This document shows positions 18,634 to 28,639 of a stretch of 64,000 nt of DNA, piece by piece (position 1 is the first letter of the stretch; every line of letters starts with the position of its first letter). The position numbers were made by a program, and so were the translations under genes. Origin of the DNA: Nostoc sp. FACHB-973 (GTDB lineage: Bacteria > Cyanobacteriota > Cyanobacteriia > Cyanobacteriales > Nostocaceae); NCBI RefSeq assembly GCF_014698115.1, contig NZ_JACJSJ010000017.1:1-64000 (forward strand), written 5' to 3'. Below the pieces are notes generated by a model. The model saw only the letters and a program-made list of their open reading frames with translations, had not been told where the DNA came from and did not search any database.

Positions 18634-19869
18634 ATGACAGATAGTTTTAAACGTTATCTCTTTATTTATCGATATAGTTCCTACACTAAGTATATTTTTG
18701 GATACCTACAGATTCAATTGCGAGTCATCTTGAGCGTAGGTATTTGGACATTCTCACAAACTAACTTACAAGCTGCCCAACTAAATGAAAACACGAAATC
18801 CTCCCCATTAAATACAACTCAGTATGATTTAGAACTCTCAAAACCTCTCCCCTATGGATTTTTAATTGCGGCACCTGAAAACTTCAATCCCGATTTGCGA
18901 GTACCGCCACCGCTACCGAAACCACCAGAGAATTCTAATCCACCAAAAACTTCCACGGAACCAGCAAAACCAAGTGCAGTTTTAGAAAGTATTAATACTG
19001 ATTATCGCTATGACACAGACAACTTTGGGCAAACCAATTTATTCATCGAACCAACACTTCAGTTTCGATTGAGAAATGGCAATAAAATATTTGTCAAGAC
19101 AGGTTATGACTTCTTTGAGCAACGCGGTGTTGAATCAGTTAGCAATTTTCCTTTGCAAGTTGGATGGGAAGGAAAAATTGGGCAAGTGACGCTGAAAACA
19201 GCGGCTGGAGTTGATGTTTTCGACAGGTTACCCACAGCTATCAATCTGAATGCCAAGGTAGACGTTCCGATTTTGCCAGCGCGAGTTTCGCCATCAGGCC
19301 AATTGCGATCGCTATTAGTAGTATCAGGTAATTTAGAACAAGGGCCTTATAAATCCAATGCCCGAACTTTAGAAAACCAAATTACTAGTTGGCGATTTGG
19401 GCCTGATTTATACTGGCAAATTGACCGAAACACTAGCTTGTTTTCTTCTTTGCGTTTGGGTAACTACAACGATGGTAATTCTGAGGTGCAGACTTTTAGT
19501 AGGCTAGAGCGGAAATTGGGACAATTTTCTTTAGCAGCTAACTTATTTACTTGGAGTTACGATCGCGATTTAGAACGCACAAGTGGCTATTTTTCACCAC
19601 CAGATTTTTTAGTTTATAACGCTGAGGTGGCTTGGGAAGGAGATATTGCTAAATTCTTGCGCTGTCGCCTAGCTGCTAACTTAGGACGACAGCGACTTAA
19701 AGGAGAATTCGATAATGCCAATACCTATCAAACACGCTGTACGGTGAAGCTATCACCCAATATTGAAGCAGACTTGGGCTATAGCTTTAGTAATGTTCGC
19801 AATCAAGATACAGGAGAAAGCGCTTACGGCGGTAACTCTTTAACAGGACAGTTGCGTGTCAAATTTTAA
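18634..19869 (+). CDS. Outer-membrane beta-barrel protein, unknown function
   Basis: 411 residues. After an N-terminal hydrophobic stretch (about 28-48, probable signal peptide with an unusually long n-region; a later start is possible) comes a Pro-rich linker (RVPPPLPKPPENSNPPK), then about 300 residues with alternating polar/aromatic beta-strand patterns (LQFRLRNGNKIFVKTGYDFF, LFSSLRLGNYNDG, EADLGYSFSNV). The protein ends in ...GQLRVKF; a C-terminal Phe in the last strand is the usual signal for the BAM insertion machinery. No porin SLH domain is present, so it is not a typical cyanobacterial OprB porin. Confidence 0.7.
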   Translation: MTDSFKRYLFIYRYSSYTKYIFGYLQIQLRVILSVGIWTFSQTNLQAAQLNENTKSSPLNTTQYDLELSKPLPYGFLIAAPENFNPDLRVPPPLPKPPENSNPPKTSTEPAKPSAVLESINTDYRYDTDNFGQTNLFIEPTLQFRLRNGNKIFVKTGYDFFEQRGVESVSNFPLQVGWEGKIGQVTLKTAAGVDVFDRLPTAINLNAKVDVPILPARVSPSGQLRSLLVVSGNLEQGPYKSNARTLENQITSWRFGPDLYWQIDRNTSLFSSLRLGNYNDGNSEVQTFSRLERKLGQFSLAANLFTWSYDRDLERTSGYFSPPDFLVYNAEVAWEGDIAKFLRCRLAANLGRQRLKGEFDNANTYQTRCTVKLSPNIEADLGYSFSNVRNQDTGESAYGGNSLTGQLRVKF

Positions 19870-20107
19870 TGAAGAATTCAGAAGTCAGAATTCAGAATTT
19901 CAGAAGTCAGAAGTCAGAATAAATATAAAATCAAGCGTGCTATAGATTTTTGATTTTTTAATCTTCTTCAAATTATAAAGCTTGAGTATCAAAGTCTTCT
20001 AACTCCCAACTCCCAACTTCTAACTTCTAACTTTTAACTCCTAACTCCCAACTTCTAACTCCTAACTCCTAACTCCTGAATTCTGAATTCTGAATTCTGA
20101 CTCCTAA
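19870..20107. repeat. TCAGAATTCAGAA / AACTCCTAACTCC repeat cluster
   Basis: The spacer begins with GAATTCAGAAGTCAGAATTCAG-type units and ends with the complementary-style TAACTCC and TTCTGAATTCTGA units, so the two flanks can pair. No gene is contained. Related clusters are at 30143-30213 (in frame), 31440-31475, 32243-32360 and 40576-40680. Confidence 0.7.
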
Positions 20108-23100
20108 ATGATGAAAGCACCATTACCTGAGAACGAAACACAGCGAATAGAGTCTCTTTTGCAGTATAAGATTCTCGATACTCCTTCGGAAGCTGCTTTT
20201 GACGACCTGACTCATCTAGCTTCATATATTTGTGGAACTCCCATTGCATTAATCAGTTTAGTTGATAGCGATCGCCAGTGGTTCAAGTCAAAAGTTGGTA
20301 TAGATGCCCTAGAAACACCCAGAGATGTGGCATTCTGTGCCCATGCGATTCTGCAACCGGAAGTTTTTGTTGTGCCTGATGCCACAGAAGACGAAAGGTT
20401 TGCCACAAACCCGCTAGTCACCTCCGATCCTCATGTGCGGTTTTATGCTGGTGTACCGTTGACTAATCCTGAAGGATATGCGTTAGGAACACTTTGTGTT
20501 GTTGACCATGTACCCAGAAAGCTCTCTCCAGAACAAGTAGAAGCATTACGAATGCTAGGCCGCCAGGTCATCAAGCAACTAGAAATGCGGCGCACCTTAG
20601 CAAGTTTGGTTTTGGCGAGTGATACACGCAAACAAGCACAGAAGGCACGCAAACAATTTTTAACAAGAATTGCCCAAGGATTTGGGTTGGCGTTGGCTAT
20701 TTTAGTCCTGATTGGCACGCTTTCATATCAAAGTACAGAAGTGTTGATTAATACGAGTAAAAATTTGCTCAATACTCAAATGACAATCAACAGTTTGCAA
20801 GAACTGTTATCTAATATCAAGGATGCTGAAACGGGACAACGTGGATATATACTCACTGGAAACGATGCGTATTTAGAACCATATCTAACAGCAGTTGTTA
20901 AAGTTGCTCCCGAAATTCAGCAATTAAGAAAATTAACAGCAGACGCTCCTCAGCAATTGAGTCAAATCGACACTCTTGAACCCCTGATAGTAGTAAAACT
21001 GAACGAACTGAAAAAGACTATCGAGTTGCGCCAAAATCAAGGATTAGATGCTGCATTAAAGCTAATCAAAACAGATAGGGTAAATAGCATCATGAGTGAT
21101 ATTCGCAATATCATTCGTGAGATGGAAAACGAGGAAAAACAACAGCTTCAACAGCATTTAAAAATAACTAAAAACAGTGTCAGCAATACGATTTTGATGC
21201 AGGCGATCGCCATTTGCTTAAGTTTCCTGATTCTGGCTATAGTTTACTACTTTATTTATCGTGAGGTAAGAGAGCGTAAATTCACAGAAGAGACACTGAA
21301 CAAAGAACGCAATTTTATCTCAGCAGTTCTGGATACAGCCAGCGCTTTGGTAATAGTTCTGGACGCACAAGGGCAAATTGTTCGCTTCAATCAAGCTTGT
21401 GAGCAAACAACTGGTTACTCATTTGATGAAGTCAGAGGCAGGCATTTCTGGAACCTGTTTCTACTTCCGGAACAGGTAGAGCCAGTGAAAGCAGTTTTTC
21501 AACAACTGCAAAATGGTGAAGGCTCAAAAAAATATGAAAACTATTGGATTGTCAAAGATGGTAGTCGGCGGCTAATTGCCTGGACTAACACTATTTTGCA
21601 AGACTATGAGGGTCGCGTTGAATACATTGTTGCCACAGGTATTGATATCACCGATGTCTACGAGGAGCTTCGCTTACGCAAACGAGCGGAACAGCATCTG
21701 AAAGCACAATATGCTACAACCCGCGTCTTGGCAGAGTCTACCACCATTAACGAAGCCATGCACCAAATCCTCCAAGGAATCTGCCAGAGTTTGGGATGGG
21801 ATTTGAGTGAAATTTGGATGGTGGATCGGGAAGTTAATATACTGCATTTTTTAGATATTTGGTATAAAACATCATTAGAAATGCAGGAATTTGAAATACT
21901 CAGTCGGCAGACCACTTTTGCGCCAGGAATTGGGCTACCTGGTCGTGTTTGGGCTAGTGCTGAACCTGTTTGGATTGCTGATGTCGCTAAAGATCGCGAT
22001 TTTGGGCGCTGGAACATCGCTGCCAAAGCTGGACTACATGGAGCTTTTGGTTTTCCGATTCGTGGGGGTAAAAAAATCCTTGGTGTGATTACTTGCTTTA
22101 GCCATGAAATCCAGCAACCTGACTCAGATTTGGCAAAAGTTATGAATTCCATTGGTGAGCAAGTCGGACAGTTTATTGAGCGCAAACAAGCAGAAGAAGA
22201 ACTCCAACGCCAAAACTTGCGATCGCAATTATTTACGGAAATCACCCTGAAGATTCGCCAGTCTTTGCAAATTAAAGAAATTCTGCAAATCGCTGTTACG
22301 GAGGTGCAAAAAATTCTCCATAGCGATCGAGTCTTAATTTATCAGCCTTTGTTAGATGGATCTGCAACCACCATCGTTGAAGCAGTAGTTTCTGGCTGGC
22401 TGACAATCAAAGAGAAAAAGCTCACCGATGCTTATTTTCGAGCAGAATATCTACAACAGTATTATCTACAGCAGTATCGTCAAAAACGCAATTTGGCCTT
22501 TGCAGATTTGGATCTAGGTGAAGCCCAAAAAAATCACATAGAATTACTCCAACAATTTGGAGTCAAGTCCAATTTAGTTGTGCCCATTCTTGTTAAGGAA
22601 GAACTCTGCGGTTTACTGATTGTTCATCAGTGCGGTAGTTCTCGGCAATGGTCTAGTTTTGAAACCCATCTTTTGCGGCAAATAGCCGATCAAGTAGGTA
22701 TCGCCTTAGCCCAAGCTCAAATGTTACATGCAGAAACTCAACAGCGACGAGAACTTGAAGTTGCCCGTCACCAAGCTGAATTAGCTTCTAAAACCAAAAG
22801 CGCTTTTTTAGCTAACATGAGCCACGAAATCCGTACCCCCATGAATGCTGTGTTGGGGATGACGGGTTTAATGTTAGAAACTCCCCTGAATTCAGAGCAA
22901 CGGGATTTTATCGAAACAATTCGTATTAGTGGAGATGCTCTATTAAGCCTAATCAACGAAATTTTGGATTTATCCAAACTTGAAGCTGGGGAGATGGTAT
23001 TAGAAACTCTAGATTTTGACTTATCCACCTGTGTGGAAGAGGTGTTGGAATTATTGGCACCCCCAGCCCATAACAAAGGATTAGAAATTGCCGCCTTGAT

Positions 23101-24817
23101 TTATCCGAATGTCCCCACCCATCTGCAAGGCGATGCTGGTCGTTTGCGGCAAATTCTGATGAATTTAATCAGCAACGCCGTCAAATTCACCAGCAGTGGA
23201 GAGGTAATAGTACGAGTAGAATTGCGATCGCAAACTTCTACTACAGCCACCATCAATTTTGCCATCACAGACACCGGTCTTGGCATTACCTCTGAAGACC
23301 AATCCAAACTCTTTACGCCATTTACCCAAGTAGACGCTTCCACCACCCGCAAGTATGGCGGCACAGGTTTGGGATTAGCCATCTGCAAACAATTGGTGAG
23401 CTTGATGGGAGGAGAAATTGGCGTCGAAAGTTTGCTGGGTAAAGGATCTAAGTTTTGGTTTGAAATAACTTTTCCCAAGCAACTTCAGCCTGTTTCCTCA
23501 ATACACGACCGCGCATTTCTCACTAATCGGCGCTTGTTAGTAGTCGATGATAACGCTACTAATCGCAAAATCATTCAGTATCAAGCTACCCGTTGGGGGA
23601 TGCTAGTAGATCAAGCTGCTTCCGCTACTATTGCCCTGAAAGCTATTCAACAAGCTGCCAAACACCAAAATTTCTATGACATTGCAGTGATTGACATGCA
23701 GATGCCAGAAATGGATGGTATGACTCTGGGAGAGGAAATTAAGAAGAATTTAGCGATCGCCCAGTTACCTTTGATTATGCTCACCTCTACTAATCAACGC
23801 GATGAAATCCAACGAGCGCTAAAAATCGGATTTGCAGCTTATTTGGTTAAACCTGTCAAGCCATCACGACTTCTCGATGCGATCGTGGCCATTTTAGAAA
23901 CGCAACAAGAGGACGCGGGGACGCTCTTACGCGGTGACACGGAGAATCTATCTTGTACATTCCCCGCGTCCCCGTGTCCCCTCGTCCCCGCGCCCCTCCA
24001 TCCCCCGATACCCGCGTCCCCTTCCCAGATTTTTAACTTTCCTAAATTAAGAATTCTCCTAGCAGAAGATAATTTGGTGAATCAGAAAGTAGCCTTGAAG
24101 CAACTCCAAAGTCTCGGCTACAGTGCTGATGTTGCCGGTAATGGCCAAGAAGTTTTGCAATTATTAGAAAAAATTCCCTACGATTTAATTTTGATGGACT
24201 GCCAAATGCCAGTTCTTGATGGATTAGAAACTACAAAAGAAATTCTTCGTTGGCAAGAAAACTGCTTTGTAAATGGTCGTCGTCCTGTGGTAATTGCAAT
24301 GACAGCTAATGCCATGAAAGAAGACCAACAAATGTGTCTAGATGCAGGTATGGATGACTATTTGAGCAAACCAGTAATGAAGGAAAAGTTAGCGGCAGTT
24401 CTAGACCGTTGGGCAATGCTGATATTGCCAAAACAAACTTTTGTCTGCGAACTGAATATTTCTACAACAAATGTCGGTTTAGTTGAGCTACCAATTGATT
24501 GGGAACGCTTGCACCAACTATCAGAAAATAACCCAGAATTTGAAATAGAACTACTAGAAATATTTGTTGAAGATACTCAACCTCGTCTAGACATAATTAA
24601 AATGGCGATCGCTGCTCAAGACTTTGAGCAAATAGCGCGAGAAGCCCATCAAATTAAAGGTGCTAGTGCCAATATGGGAATTACAACTATGCATTTGGCA
24701 GCAGAAAACCTAGAACAACTAGCTCGCAACCAAGAACGTCGAGGCACTAATCAATTTATCTTAGAATTAGAAGATTTTGTTAAACGCATCCAAGAATTTT
24801 TAGTCATTAGTCATTAG
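20108..24817 (+). CDS. Giant hybrid histidine kinase (GAF-CHASE3-PAS-GAF-GAF-HisKA-HATPase-REC-REC-HPt)
   Basis: 1569 residues. Domains in order: GAF (20-165), membrane helix (~195-215), CHASE3 with the [19 protein letters not shown] motif, second helix (~362-385), PAS (~400-520), GAF (~545-690), a cyanobacteriochrome-type GAF (~705-870), HisKA with H906 in SHEIRTP, HATPase, receiver with D1196, receiver with D1364, and HPt with H1514 in [12 protein letters not shown]. In the third GAF the usual chromophore Cys before His is Asn809 (KNH), so it should not bind a bilin in the normal way. The REC-REC linker (23911-24027) is repeat-derived. The signal sensed is unknown. Flanking repeats separate it from its neighbours. 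Confidence 0.92.
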   Translation: MMKAPLPENETQRIESLLQYKILDTPSEAAFDDLTHLASYICGTPIALISLVDSDRQWFKSKVGIDALETPRDVAFCAHAILQPEVFVVPDATEDERFATNPLVTSDPHVRFYAGVPLTNPEGYALGTLCVVDHVPRKLSPEQVEALRMLGRQVIKQLEMRRTLASLVLASDTRKQAQKARKQFLTRIAQGFGLALAILVLIGTLSYQSTEVLINTSKNLLNTQMTINSLQELLSNIKDAETGQRGYILTGNDAYLEPYLTAVVKVAPEIQQLRKLTADAPQQLSQIDTLEPLIVVKLNELKKTIELRQNQGLDAALKLIKTDRVNSIMSDIRNIIREMENEEKQQLQQHLKITKNSVSNTILMQAIAICLSFLILAIVYYFIYREVRERKFTEETLNKERNFISAVLDTASALVIVLDAQGQIVRFNQACEQTTGYSFDEVRGRHFWNLFLLPEQVEPVKAVFQQLQNGEGSKKYENYWIVKDGSRRLIAWTNTILQDYEGRVEYIVATGIDITDVYEELRLRKRAEQHLKAQYATTRVLAESTTINEAMHQILQGICQSLGWDLSEIWMVDREVNILHFLDIWYKTSLEMQEFEILSRQTTFAPGIGLPGRVWASAEPVWIADVAKDRDFGRWNIAAKAGLHGAFGFPIRGGKKILGVITCFSHEIQQPDSDLAKVMNSIGEQVGQFIERKQAEEELQRQNLRSQLFTEITLKIRQSLQIKEILQIAVTEVQKILHSDRVLIYQPLLDGSATTIVEAVVSGWLTIKEKKLTDAYFRAEYLQQYYLQQYRQKRNLAFADLDLGEAQKNHIELLQQFGVKSNLVVPILVKEELCGLLIVHQCGSSRQWSSFETHLLRQIADQVGIALAQAQMLHAETQQRRELEVARHQAELASKTKSAFLANMSHEIRTPMNAVLGMTGLMLETPLNSEQRDFIETIRISGDALLSLINEILDLSKLEAGEMVLETLDFDLSTCVEEVLELLAPPAHNKGLEIAALIYPNVPTHLQGDAGRLRQILMNLISNAVKFTSSGEVIVRVELRSQTSTTATINFAITDTGLGITSEDQSKLFTPFTQVDASTTRKYGGTGLGLAICKQLVSLMGGEIGVESLLGKGSKFWFEITFPKQLQPVSSIHDRAFLTNRRLLVVDDNATNRKIIQYQATRWGMLVDQAASATIALKAIQQAAKHQNFYDIAVIDMQMPEMDGMTLGEEIKKNLAIAQLPLIMLTSTNQRDEIQRALKIGFAAYLVKPVKPSRLLDAIVAILETQQEDAGTLLRGDTENLSCTFPASPCPLVPAPLHPPIPASPSQIFNFPKLRILLAEDNLVNQKVALKQLQSLGYSADVAGNGQEVLQLLEKIPYDLILMDCQMPVLDGLETTKEILRWQENCFVNGRRPVVIAMTANAMKEDQQMCLDAGMDDYLSKPVMKEKLAAVLDRWAMLILPKQTFVCELNISTTNVGLVELPIDWERLHQLSENNPEFEIELLEIFVEDTQPRLDIIKMAIAAQDFEQIAREAHQIKGASANMGITTMHLAAENLEQLARNQERRGTNQFILELEDFVKRIQEFLVISH

Positions 24818-25104
24818 TCATTAGTCATTAGTCATTGGTCATTATACTTCTTGTAAAAGTCCTTCTTTGCCTTTTCTTATCTGCGCCTCTGCATGAGAAA
24901 AAAAATATTTATGCAAGAGACTCCATGAGTTGCACTTACAAGCAGCAATGAAAATTTATTTTCCCTACTCCCCACTCCCTATTTTCAAGGCAGGTCTATT
25001 AGTCATTTGTAAAGGACAAATAACAAATGAAAAATGACAAATTATAGTTAACAAATGGGAATACTAAATTTAGTGTCCTAAAAGTAGGTTCTGAGGTTTT
25101 CCTG
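24818..25104. repeat. Gap with TAGTCATTAG repeats
   Basis: The end of the kinase gene runs into TAGTCAT tandem units (24808-24843), and a second patch lies at 24995-25035 (CATTTGTAAAGGACAAATAACAAATG). No gene is visible. The last 30 bp carry the start region of the coiled-coil gene. Confidence 0.5.
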
Positions 25105-25761
25105 ATGAATCAGATCAGTAGAGACGATGTACGAGAACGGCTGGGTAATATCGATCAGATCCGCGATATTATTTTTGGCACCCAGCTAAGAGACTATGAA
25201 AATAGATTTAGTAAGCTAGAGTCAGATATCTCTTTATTGCAACAACAAACGCGATCGCATGTTGAACAACTCAAGTCTAACTTTTCGGCTGAACTAAAAG
25301 CTGGGTTTGAGGCGGTGGATAAAAAGCTGAAGTCACTCAACATAACAACTCAAGAAGAAACTCTTGACTTACGGCAACAAGTCGATCGACTCAATAAAAA
25401 GTTCTCTAGTAGCGTTCAATCTCTTGATGACGCGTTAGATAGCCAAACTACCTCAATTCGAGATGAAATCTTTCAAACTAAAGCCCAATTACAAGATGAT
25501 GTTACCGCTTTACGGGATCTAATTTTAGAAGAAATAGATCGCCGTTTTTCACAGTTGACAAACACCAAAGTTTCTAAAGACGATATGGCTGAAACTTTGT
25601 TTGCCTTAGGAATGCGCCTGAAAGAAACTGAATTCATTCCTCAGCTGCGAGAAGCAGCCGATGAACGCAGCAACGATTATACTGCTGTACCACTTTTAGA
25701 AACTGCAAAGTTATCAAAAGTGTTAACTCAGTCCAACAGTACAGCAGAATTACATTCTTAA
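25105..25761 (+). CDS. Coiled-coil protein, unknown function
   Basis: 218 residues. From about 25 to 160 it is nearly all heptad-patterned helix (YENRFSKLESDISLLQQQTRSHVEQLKSNF..., RQQVDRLNKKF, LRDLILEEIDRRFSQL), then a conserved-looking C-terminal part (DDMAETLFALGMRLKETEF). No membrane segment or enzyme motif is seen. It precedes the OmpA-like, GTPase and kinase genes in the same direction, after a 124-bp repeat-filled spacer, so it may belong to their functional group, perhaps as a scaffold; that is inference. Confidence 0.75.
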   Translation: MNQISRDDVRERLGNIDQIRDIIFGTQLRDYENRFSKLESDISLLQQQTRSHVEQLKSNFSAELKAGFEAVDKKLKSLNITTQEETLDLRQQVDRLNKKFSSSVQSLDDALDSQTTSIRDEIFQTKAQLQDDVTALRDLILEEIDRRFSQLTNTKVSKDDMAETLFALGMRLKETEFIPQLREAADERSNDYTAVPLLETAKLSKVLTQSNSTAELHS

Positions 25762-25885
25762 TCAAGGCAGAAGATGAGGGGGATGAGGGAGATGAGGGAG
25801 AGAAGAGGACAAAGAGAATAACTCCTAACTCCTCACTCCTAACTCCCCATTCCCCACTCCCCACTCCCCACTCAGATTTATTGAT
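25762..25885. repeat. Repeat-filled spacer (GATGAGG and CCCCACT units)
   Basis: GAGGGGGATGAGGGAGATGAGG-like units (25776-25800) are followed by AACTCC/CCCCACT units (25820-25873). Same class as other clusters in the window; it splits the possible operon between the coiled-coil and OmpA-like genes. Confidence 0.65.
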
Positions 25886-28084
25886 ATGACTCAGGTGGAA
25901 AATTCAATTTCTCAATTTGTTGATTTAAAACAAGAAGAAGCTGCACAGCTTGATAATTTAGTGCATTTGCTCGTCGAACTCAAAATTATCGAATCACCTG
26001 AGCAATCTTTTTCTTCATTACCATTAGAAACTAATAATAGCTATGAATTTCTGACAGAAGAAATTGAATTCTTGCAACTTCCTCCAGTTCCAGTGGAAGT
26101 ATGTGAAGCTTATTTAGAGTCTACTTTTAATTCTCTTTCCCATGTACCCAGTTCAGCAAAATCTGCTGAGGAAGAGTTAGAAAAATCTGTTGAAATATTC
26201 GTACCTTTTGAGGAAATTCCAGACAATTCAGAGGATGCATTACAAAAATTACGACAAATACTGGTTGGACATGAGTTAGCGTTATTAAATAACTTTATCA
26301 ATCAAATCGAAGAAAAAGTAATAAAATTAGAGCATCAAATTTATGAACCAAAAGAGTTAATAAATCTACTTTTACCATCATTTTCTGAACTTTTGAAGCT
26401 GAAAATTGCTGATTCAAAAGAGGAAATCATAGAGATAATTGCTCCTATTATCGATCGCACGATTCGTAGTCGTACTGAACAGGATAGAACTAGTATGAGT
26501 GAGGCGATCGCACCTGCTGTTCCTTTAGCAATTTCCCAACAAATTATTGTTGCTCCAGAAGAAGTTTCCGATGCGATCGCTCCAGCAATGGGACGAGCAA
26601 TTAAAAAGCAAATTGAAATTGAACAAAACATTGTTGTGGATGCACTCTACCCAATTATTGGCAGTACCATAGCCAAATATATGGCTGAAACAATCCGTGC
26701 CATTAACCGACAAGTCGAAGAAACCCTCAGTGTTGAAGGAATTAAACGCAAAATTCGTGCCAAATTACAGGGAGTTTCTGAAGCAGAATTAATCCTTAAA
26801 GAAGCTCTGCCATTTGCAATTCAAGCAATTTTCTTGATTCATAAAACCTCTGGTTTAATTATCTCAAATATTCAGCGTTCTGACGCACAGCAACTTGAAG
26901 CTGAAATGATAGCAGGAATGCTAACGGCAATTCGTAGCTTTGCCAATGATTGCATCAATCAATCTGGAAGTATAACCGAGTTAGACGCAATTGAATACGG
27001 TACATCAAAAATAATTTTAGAAGTTGCAGGCTACTGTTATTTAGCTTTTGTTATTCAAGGAGAACCAAGCAAAAATTTTATTTATAAAATGCGTCATACT
27101 TTCAGCCAAATAATTAAAAAATATGGCAATTTAATTGAAAATTTTGACGGCGATTTAGAGACAATTCCTAGTCAAGTGCATACACTTTTAGAAGAACTCA
27201 AAGAAACAGAGATTCAGCATATAAATAAAAAAAATAGCTTTTCGCCGTTATTAATATTCAGCTTAACATTTATTAGCAGTATTTTCATTCCTTGGGGATT
27301 TTGGCAATACCATAGCGGAGTCATACGTTCTCTTGAAAATCAAACCTTGCTAGCTCTAACTTCTACTCCCGAATTAGCCGTATATCGGTTAACAGTGCAG
27401 GTAGAACACAATAAATTAAAATTAACTGGACGATTACCTAATCAACTTCTTCGTCAAAAAGCCGAACAAATTGTCAAACTAACGTCTCCTAATTGGTTGA
27501 TTGACAATCAAATTTTGTTAGTTGAAGTACCAGCAGATCCTGTATTAGCTGCTGCTGAAGTTAAACGAGTCACAGGAGTTTTAAATCAAACAGAAGGTAT
27601 AGCTATTTCTAGTCAATACGTTGCTGGAAAAGTATCTGTCGAAGGTACTGTTAACCGGATTGCAGATGCTCAAACTATTACTCATGCATTTGAGCAAATT
27701 CCAGGTGTGAAATTTGTGTCTAGCGCAGTGCGAGTAGAACCTTTGCAGATTGAAGTGCGATTTTACTTTCAACCAGACTCAGCAAATCTAATAAAAGCTG
27801 ATTTAGAACAAAAGGTTAAACAGGTCAAATTTTTTCTGAATCAGCACCCAAATCAGCATTTAAAAATCATTGGTTATAGTTATGACCATAGTAGTAGAAA
27901 CACATCTCAAAAATTGGGACTTATGCGAGCAAAAGCTGTACAACAAGCATTGATTAAATTAGGTATTGAACCATCTCGTTTACAGGTTATTAGTAGAACA
28001 AATTTACCACCAGGAATTGATGTAACTCATCCCTTATGGTTGAGTAGGTGTGTTGTTCTAGAACCGATAAACAAGCAATTTTAA
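25886..28084 (+). CDS. OmpA-domain membrane protein with large N-terminal cytoplasmic-type region
   Basis: 732 residues. The first ~450 are predicted soluble and mostly helical, with a repeated motif EAIAPAV/DAIAPAMGRAI/DALYPIIGSTI at about 205-275. One membrane helix follows (LLIFSLTFISSIFIPWGFW, ~455-475). Then come two BON-like beta-alpha modules (~490-620) and a C-terminal OmpA-like peptidoglycan-binding domain (~625-730; GYSYDHSSRNTSQKLGLMRAKAV). Topology therefore suggests cytoplasmic N-terminus and periplasmic C-terminus holding the cell wall. It is 26 bp upstream of the Ras-like GTPase gene. The N-terminal architecture (long charged domain before a single helix) fits a link between cytoplasmic signalling and the envelope. 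Confidence 0.8.
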   Translation: MTQVENSISQFVDLKQEEAAQLDNLVHLLVELKIIESPEQSFSSLPLETNNSYEFLTEEIEFLQLPPVPVEVCEAYLESTFNSLSHVPSSAKSAEEELEKSVEIFVPFEEIPDNSEDALQKLRQILVGHELALLNNFINQIEEKVIKLEHQIYEPKELINLLLPSFSELLKLKIADSKEEIIEIIAPIIDRTIRSRTEQDRTSMSEAIAPAVPLAISQQIIVAPEEVSDAIAPAMGRAIKKQIEIEQNIVVDALYPIIGSTIAKYMAETIRAINRQVEETLSVEGIKRKIRAKLQGVSEAELILKEALPFAIQAIFLIHKTSGLIISNIQRSDAQQLEAEMIAGMLTAIRSFANDCINQSGSITELDAIEYGTSKIILEVAGYCYLAFVIQGEPSKNFIYKMRHTFSQIIKKYGNLIENFDGDLETIPSQVHTLLEELKETEIQHINKKNSFSPLLIFSLTFISSIFIPWGFWQYHSGVIRSLENQTLLALTSTPELAVYRLTVQVEHNKLKLTGRLPNQLLRQKAEQIVKLTSPNWLIDNQILLVEVPADPVLAAAEVKRVTGVLNQTEGIAISSQYVAGKVSVEGTVNRIADAQTITHAFEQIPGVKFVSSAVRVEPLQIEVRFYFQPDSANLIKADLEQKVKQVKFFLNQHPNQHLKIIGYSYDHSSRNTSQKLGLMRAKAVQQALIKLGIEPSRLQVISRTNLPPGIDVTHPLWLSRCVVLEPINKQF

Positions 28085-28110
28085 GTTTAAAGCAACTGTG
28101 ATTAACAACT

Positions 28111-28635
28111 ATGTCTACAATCTCTAAAAAAATCTGTTTATTTGGTGATTTTGGCGTTGGAAAAACTAGCCTAATTCGCCAATTTGTAGAATCTCAATTC
28201 AGTGATGAATATCTTTCAACTGTGGGAGTGAAAATTTCTCGTAAATTGCTTAACTTATCTAAAAACGACCAAAATAATGAGCAAAATTTACAGCTTTTAA
28301 TTTGGGACATTGAAGGTAGTAATAAGTTTAAAGCTGTCGCTAAAAATTATTTTCAAGGTTCTAAAGGTGCTGTAATAGTTGGTGATGTGACACAACCAGA
28401 AACCCTCAATCATCTCCGCGAGCATATTCAGGCTTTTTTAGCTGTTAATCCTCAAAGCTATATTGTTGTTGCACTGAACAAATCAGATATGATAGCGCCA
28501 GAATATTTAGAGAATATCCGCAAAATTTATCAATTCAGTAATCAAGCTAATATATTAGAAACTTATATAACTTCAGCTAAAACTGGGAATAATGTTAATG
28601 AGATATTTCAAACTTTAGCCACTCATTTAATTTAG
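28111..28635 (+). CDS. Ras/Rab-like small GTPase
   Basis: 174 residues, a complete small GTPase. G1 is GDFGVGKTS (12-20), the switch-I Thr is in YLSTVGVK, G3 is WDIEG, G4 is NKSD, G5 is TSAK. At the position equivalent to Ras Gln61 the sequence after DIEG is Ser, so intrinsic hydrolysis may be slow. There is no C-terminal prenylation site, as expected in bacteria. The gene sits 26 bp after the OmpA-like gene and 4 bp before a histidine kinase gene, so the three are very probably co-transcribed. It may switch the OmpA-like protein or the kinase; this is inference. Confidence 0.9.
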   Translation: MSTISKKICLFGDFGVGKTSLIRQFVESQFSDEYLSTVGVKISRKLLNLSKNDQNNEQNLQLLIWDIEGSNKFKAVAKNYFQGSKGAVIVGDVTQPETLNHLREHIQAFLAVNPQSYIVVALNKSDMIAPEYLENIRKIYQFSNQANILETYITSAKTGNNVNEIFQTLATHLI

Positions 28636-28639
28636 TCAA

